From positions 1 to 64,000 of the forward strand of contig NZ_JBDVFA010000060.1 in the NCBI RefSeq assembly GCF_039941195.1: a DNA stretch of 64,000 nt. The letters are read 5' to 3'. The DNA is from Aurantibacter_A sp039941195. GTDB taxonomy: Bacteria; Bacteroidota; Bacteroidia; Flavobacteriales; Flavobacteriaceae. Below the pieces are notes generated by a model, which had not been told where the DNA came from, made no database searches, and saw only the letters and a program-made list of their open reading frames with translations. Position 1 is the first letter of the stretch, and the number at the start of each line of letters is the position of its first letter. The translations under genes were made by a program, and so were the position numbers. Shown here piece by piece: positions 63,369 through 64,000 of the stretch.

Positions 63369-64000
63369 TTGTTTGACCCTTTAAAAAATAGATTCATTTC
63401 GCCTCTGGTAAATTTCGTCAGAGACAAAATGGGAGGTGGACACGAACGTAGCGTAAAGGCTAAGAAAAACATTGCTGGATCATTAATAATTAAAGTGGTC
63501 AGCATTGCTATTAGCCTAATCGTTGTGCCGCTTACACTTAATTATGTTAATCCATCACGTTACGGTGTTTGGTTAACATTGAGCTCTATTGTGGCTTGGT
63601 TTAGTTTCTTTGATATTGGTATTACACACGGACTTAGAAATAAATTTGCCGAAGCAAAAGCTAATGGAGACGATGAAAGTGCACAAATTTATGTTAGTAC
63701 AACATATGGTATTTTAGCCATTGTATTTACCGCAGTTTGGTTAGTTTTTATTTTAATTAACCCTTTTTTAGATTGGTCTTCACTTCTTAAACTTGCACCA
63801 GAATACGCAACTGATGTATCTAAATTAGCTTTAATTGTATTTACATATTTCTGTTTGCAATTTGTGCTTCAGACCATAACAACAGTAATTACAGCAGACC
63901 AAGAACCCGCAAGAGCCTCATTAATTAATGTAATTGGGCAAGTTATAACGTTAATAGTTATTGTAATACTTGTACAGACTACCGAAGGCTCCCTTGTAAA
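63369..64000 (+). CDS. Wzx-like polysaccharide flippase, N-terminal part (runs off the window)
   Basis: Open frame from the TTG at 63369 (read LFDPLKNRFISPLVNFVRDK); the ATG at 63429 (MGGGHERSVKAKKNIAGS) is the alternative start. About 210 residues are visible with at least four TM helices (SLIIKVVSIAISLIVVPLTL, YGVWLTLSSIVAWFSFFDIG, TYGILAIVFTAVWLVFILIN, LIVFTYFCLQFVLQTITTV). The FFDIGITHGLRNKFAEA block is typical of MATE/MOP-type O-antigen flippases. It moves lipid-linked repeat units across the inner membrane. Confidence 0.88.
   Translation, partial: MFDPLKNRFISPLVNFVRDKMGGGHERSVKAKKNIAGSLIIKVVSIAISLIVVPLTLNYVNPSRYGVWLTLSSIVAWFSFFDIGITHGLRNKFAEAKANGDDESAQIYVSTTYGILAIVFTAVWLVFILINPFLDWSSLLKLAPEYATDVSKLALIVFTYFCLQFVLQTITTVITADQEPARASLINVIGQVITLIVIVILVQTTEGSLV

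Overview
The window looks like chromosome from a low-GC member of the Flavobacteriaceae (Bacteroidota). The evidence is a PorP/SprF protein with large surface proteins carrying type IX secretion C-termini, promoters with the Bacteroidota -7 element TAnnTTTG, weak or absent Shine-Dalgarno sequences, and households such as GSCFA, DUF4230, DUF4136, DUF5522 and DUF1328 proteins. No rRNA, CRISPR array or transposase was seen. The genus cannot be fixed from sequence alone.

Layout. 1-1184: 5' part of glgB (minus strand). 1650-4190: three tandem units of about 0.95 kb, each a regulated promoter, two tiny exported-looking peptide genes and a strong terminator; I know no described system that matches. 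4338-7583: secreted VCBS/PKD-repeat protein. 7779-26307: mostly housekeeping and envelope genes (Spy-like protein, hemL, glucosaminidase, PLP deaminase, DUF4136 lipoprotein, CE15-like esterase, DUF4230, GSCFA, alaS, M23 peptidase, MerR regulator, LemA, two TPM proteins, der, NeuD-like acyltransferase, era, AGCS symporter). 26387-26810: initiator tRNA gene with a textbook promoter, followed by a 100-bp-period echo of its 3' end and terminator. 26884-29502: TPR sensor kinase plus response regulator. 30051-35175: stress and envelope cluster (YtxH-like three-gene unit, AraC regulator, MscS channel, Dps, PA2169-like protein, DUF1328 protein, small acidic lipoprotein). 35328-44809: type IX secretion module of OmpA-like protein, PorP/SprF and a 2,188-residue adhesin.

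45356-57211 holds the main biosynthetic feature: a divergent SAM methyltransferase and two overlapping megasynthase genes with domain order A-PCP-KS-AT-ACP-aminotransferase, then C-A-PCP-TE. All key catalytic residues I checked are present. There is no ketoreductase, so the predicted chemistry is amino acid loading, one malonyl extension, transamination of the beta-ketone to a beta-amine, coupling to a second amino acid and thioesterase release. This would give a small compound with a 3,4-diamino acid unit. No phosphopantetheinyl transferase, MbtH protein or dedicated exporter is visible.

57764-64000 is the start of an exopolysaccharide or capsule locus: polyprenyl-phosphate sugar transferase, Wza-like export lipoprotein, Wzc-like chain-length factor/tyrosine kinase, hexapeptide acyltransferase and a Wzx-like flippase running off the right edge. 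The peptide array at 1650-4190 and the aminotransferase-containing hybrid synthase are the two best candidates for unexplored biology.
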